Source: Cytobacillus gottheilii (GTDB taxonomy: Bacteria; Bacillota; Bacilli; Bacillales; Cytobacillaceae). Taken from it: DNA of 64,000 nt. The notes beneath the pieces are model-generated. The model saw only the letters and a program-made list of their open reading frames with translations. It was not told the origin of the DNA and did no database searches. Shown piece after piece: positions 63,634 to 64,000 of the stretch. The translations under genes and the position numbers were made by a program. The first letter of the stretch is position 1, and each line of letters opens with the position of its first letter. Location of the stretch: positions 2,395,631 through 2,459,630 of the forward strand of contig NZ_KV440945.1 in the NCBI RefSeq assembly GCF_001636345.1, in the 5' to 3' direction.

Positions 63634-64000
63634 TTATAGTTTAAAGTGATTCAATTCATTCGCAAGTTCTTCAGCCAGCTTGTTTAACGCCGCGGCAGAT
63701 GCACTGATTTCTTGCATCACAGCAAGCTGCTGTTCAGACGAAGCAGCTATGTGGCCGGTATGATTTGATGTTTGATTTGCTAGAGATGCCAGGGATTCCA
63801 TAGTCTCATTTACTTCTTCTGCTGAAGCAGCCATCTCCTCTGCTGAGAATGTAACTTCTGCCATTCGATCTGAAACCATTCCAATTGATTTTAGAATTTC
63901 AGCAAAAGATAATCCTGTTTCATTTATAATTTTTGTGCCGGATTCTACTTCTTGTTTTCCTTGAAACATCGATTGAACAGCTTCGTTTGTGTCATCTTGT
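63634..64000 (-). CDS. Methyl-accepting chemotaxis protein, C-terminal part only
   Basis: The frame continues past the right window edge, so the sensor part is not seen. Visible are about 122 residues of the cytoplasmic signalling domain: QDDTNEAVQSMFQGKQEVES, methylation-helix sequence AEEMAASAEEVNETMESLAS, then HIAASSEQQLAVMQEISASA and the C-terminus EELANELNHFKL. The protein forms a coiled coil and signals to CheA/CheW. The ATG at 63969 is internal. Ligand unknown. Confidence 0.9.
   Translation of the reverse strand, partial: QDDTNEAVQSMFQGKQEVESGTKIINETGLSFAEILKSIGMVSDRMAEVTFSAEEMAASAEEVNETMESLASLANQTSNHTGHIAASSEQQLAVMQEISASAAALNKLAEELANELNHFKL

Noticed and set aside
1-64000. CRISPR arrays, rRNA, tRNA, prophage or conjugative elements
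   Set aside because: No regularly spaced repeat array, tRNA cloverleaf, rRNA segment or phage/conjugation genes were seen by reading; a tRNAscan or Infernal run would be needed to exclude small RNAs.

Overview
The window comes from an AT-rich, endospore-forming Bacillaceae (Bacillus sensu lato). The evidence is strong AGGAGG ribosome sites, sspN, sspO, sspP, tlp and cotM spore genes, and a gene order close to the Bacillus subtilis citB-to-alsT neighbourhood: cotM, sspP, sspO, citB, yneN, sspN, tlp, yneP, yneQ, yneR, plsY, yneT, parE, parC, alsT. I cannot name the species. No rRNA, tRNA or CRISPR array was recognised.

Layout. 1-1.6 kb: the end of a glycerate kinase gene and a small membrane protein. 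1.74-4.24 kb: a complete IS21-family element with matched ends and a 5-bp target duplication. 4.2-9.3 kb: mostly decayed genes around one intact two-component pair: a frameshifted P-loop kinase, membrane-protein remnants and a transporter stump joined to a cation-efflux remnant. 9.3-10.1 kb: an NfrA-type oxidoreductase. 10.4-25.3 kb: a carboxylate module with a DctS/DctR-type two-component system, a D-2-hydroxyacid dehydrogenase and AEC permease facing left, and facing right lpd, a DASS-family carboxylate transporter, sucA, sucB, sucC and sucD. Together these could import a dicarboxylate such as 2-oxoglutarate, convert it to succinyl-CoA and recover the energy as nucleoside triphosphate. 25.3-29 kb: assorted genes including a frameshifted GNAT and a truncated LysR regulator. 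29-34 kb: ilvD, a stay-green family protein, a secreted protein and alsT. 34.3-39.5 kb: parC, parE (with a LexA box) and yneT. 39.6-51 kb: envelope enzymes, plsY, a histidine kinase, a UGA-containing HesB-like gene, capA-like, brnQ and a GntR regulator. 51-64 kb: the yneR/Q/P to citB to cotM spore and TCA block, selA, a UGA-containing SelW-like gene, a DUF3231 protein and a chemotaxis receptor end.

The most interesting result is a selenocysteine trait that ordinary ORF calling hides. Two genes on the minus strand (45743..46036 and 61923..62156) are each interrupted by one in-frame UGA exactly where their families carry a redox or metal-binding Cys or Sec. The second has a short GC-rich hairpin with loop GGUCU at the spacing expected for a bacterial SECIS element. 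The Sec-synthesis gene selA lies between them at 59890..61293. The other Sec genes (selB, selC, selD) are not in the window and should be elsewhere in the genome.
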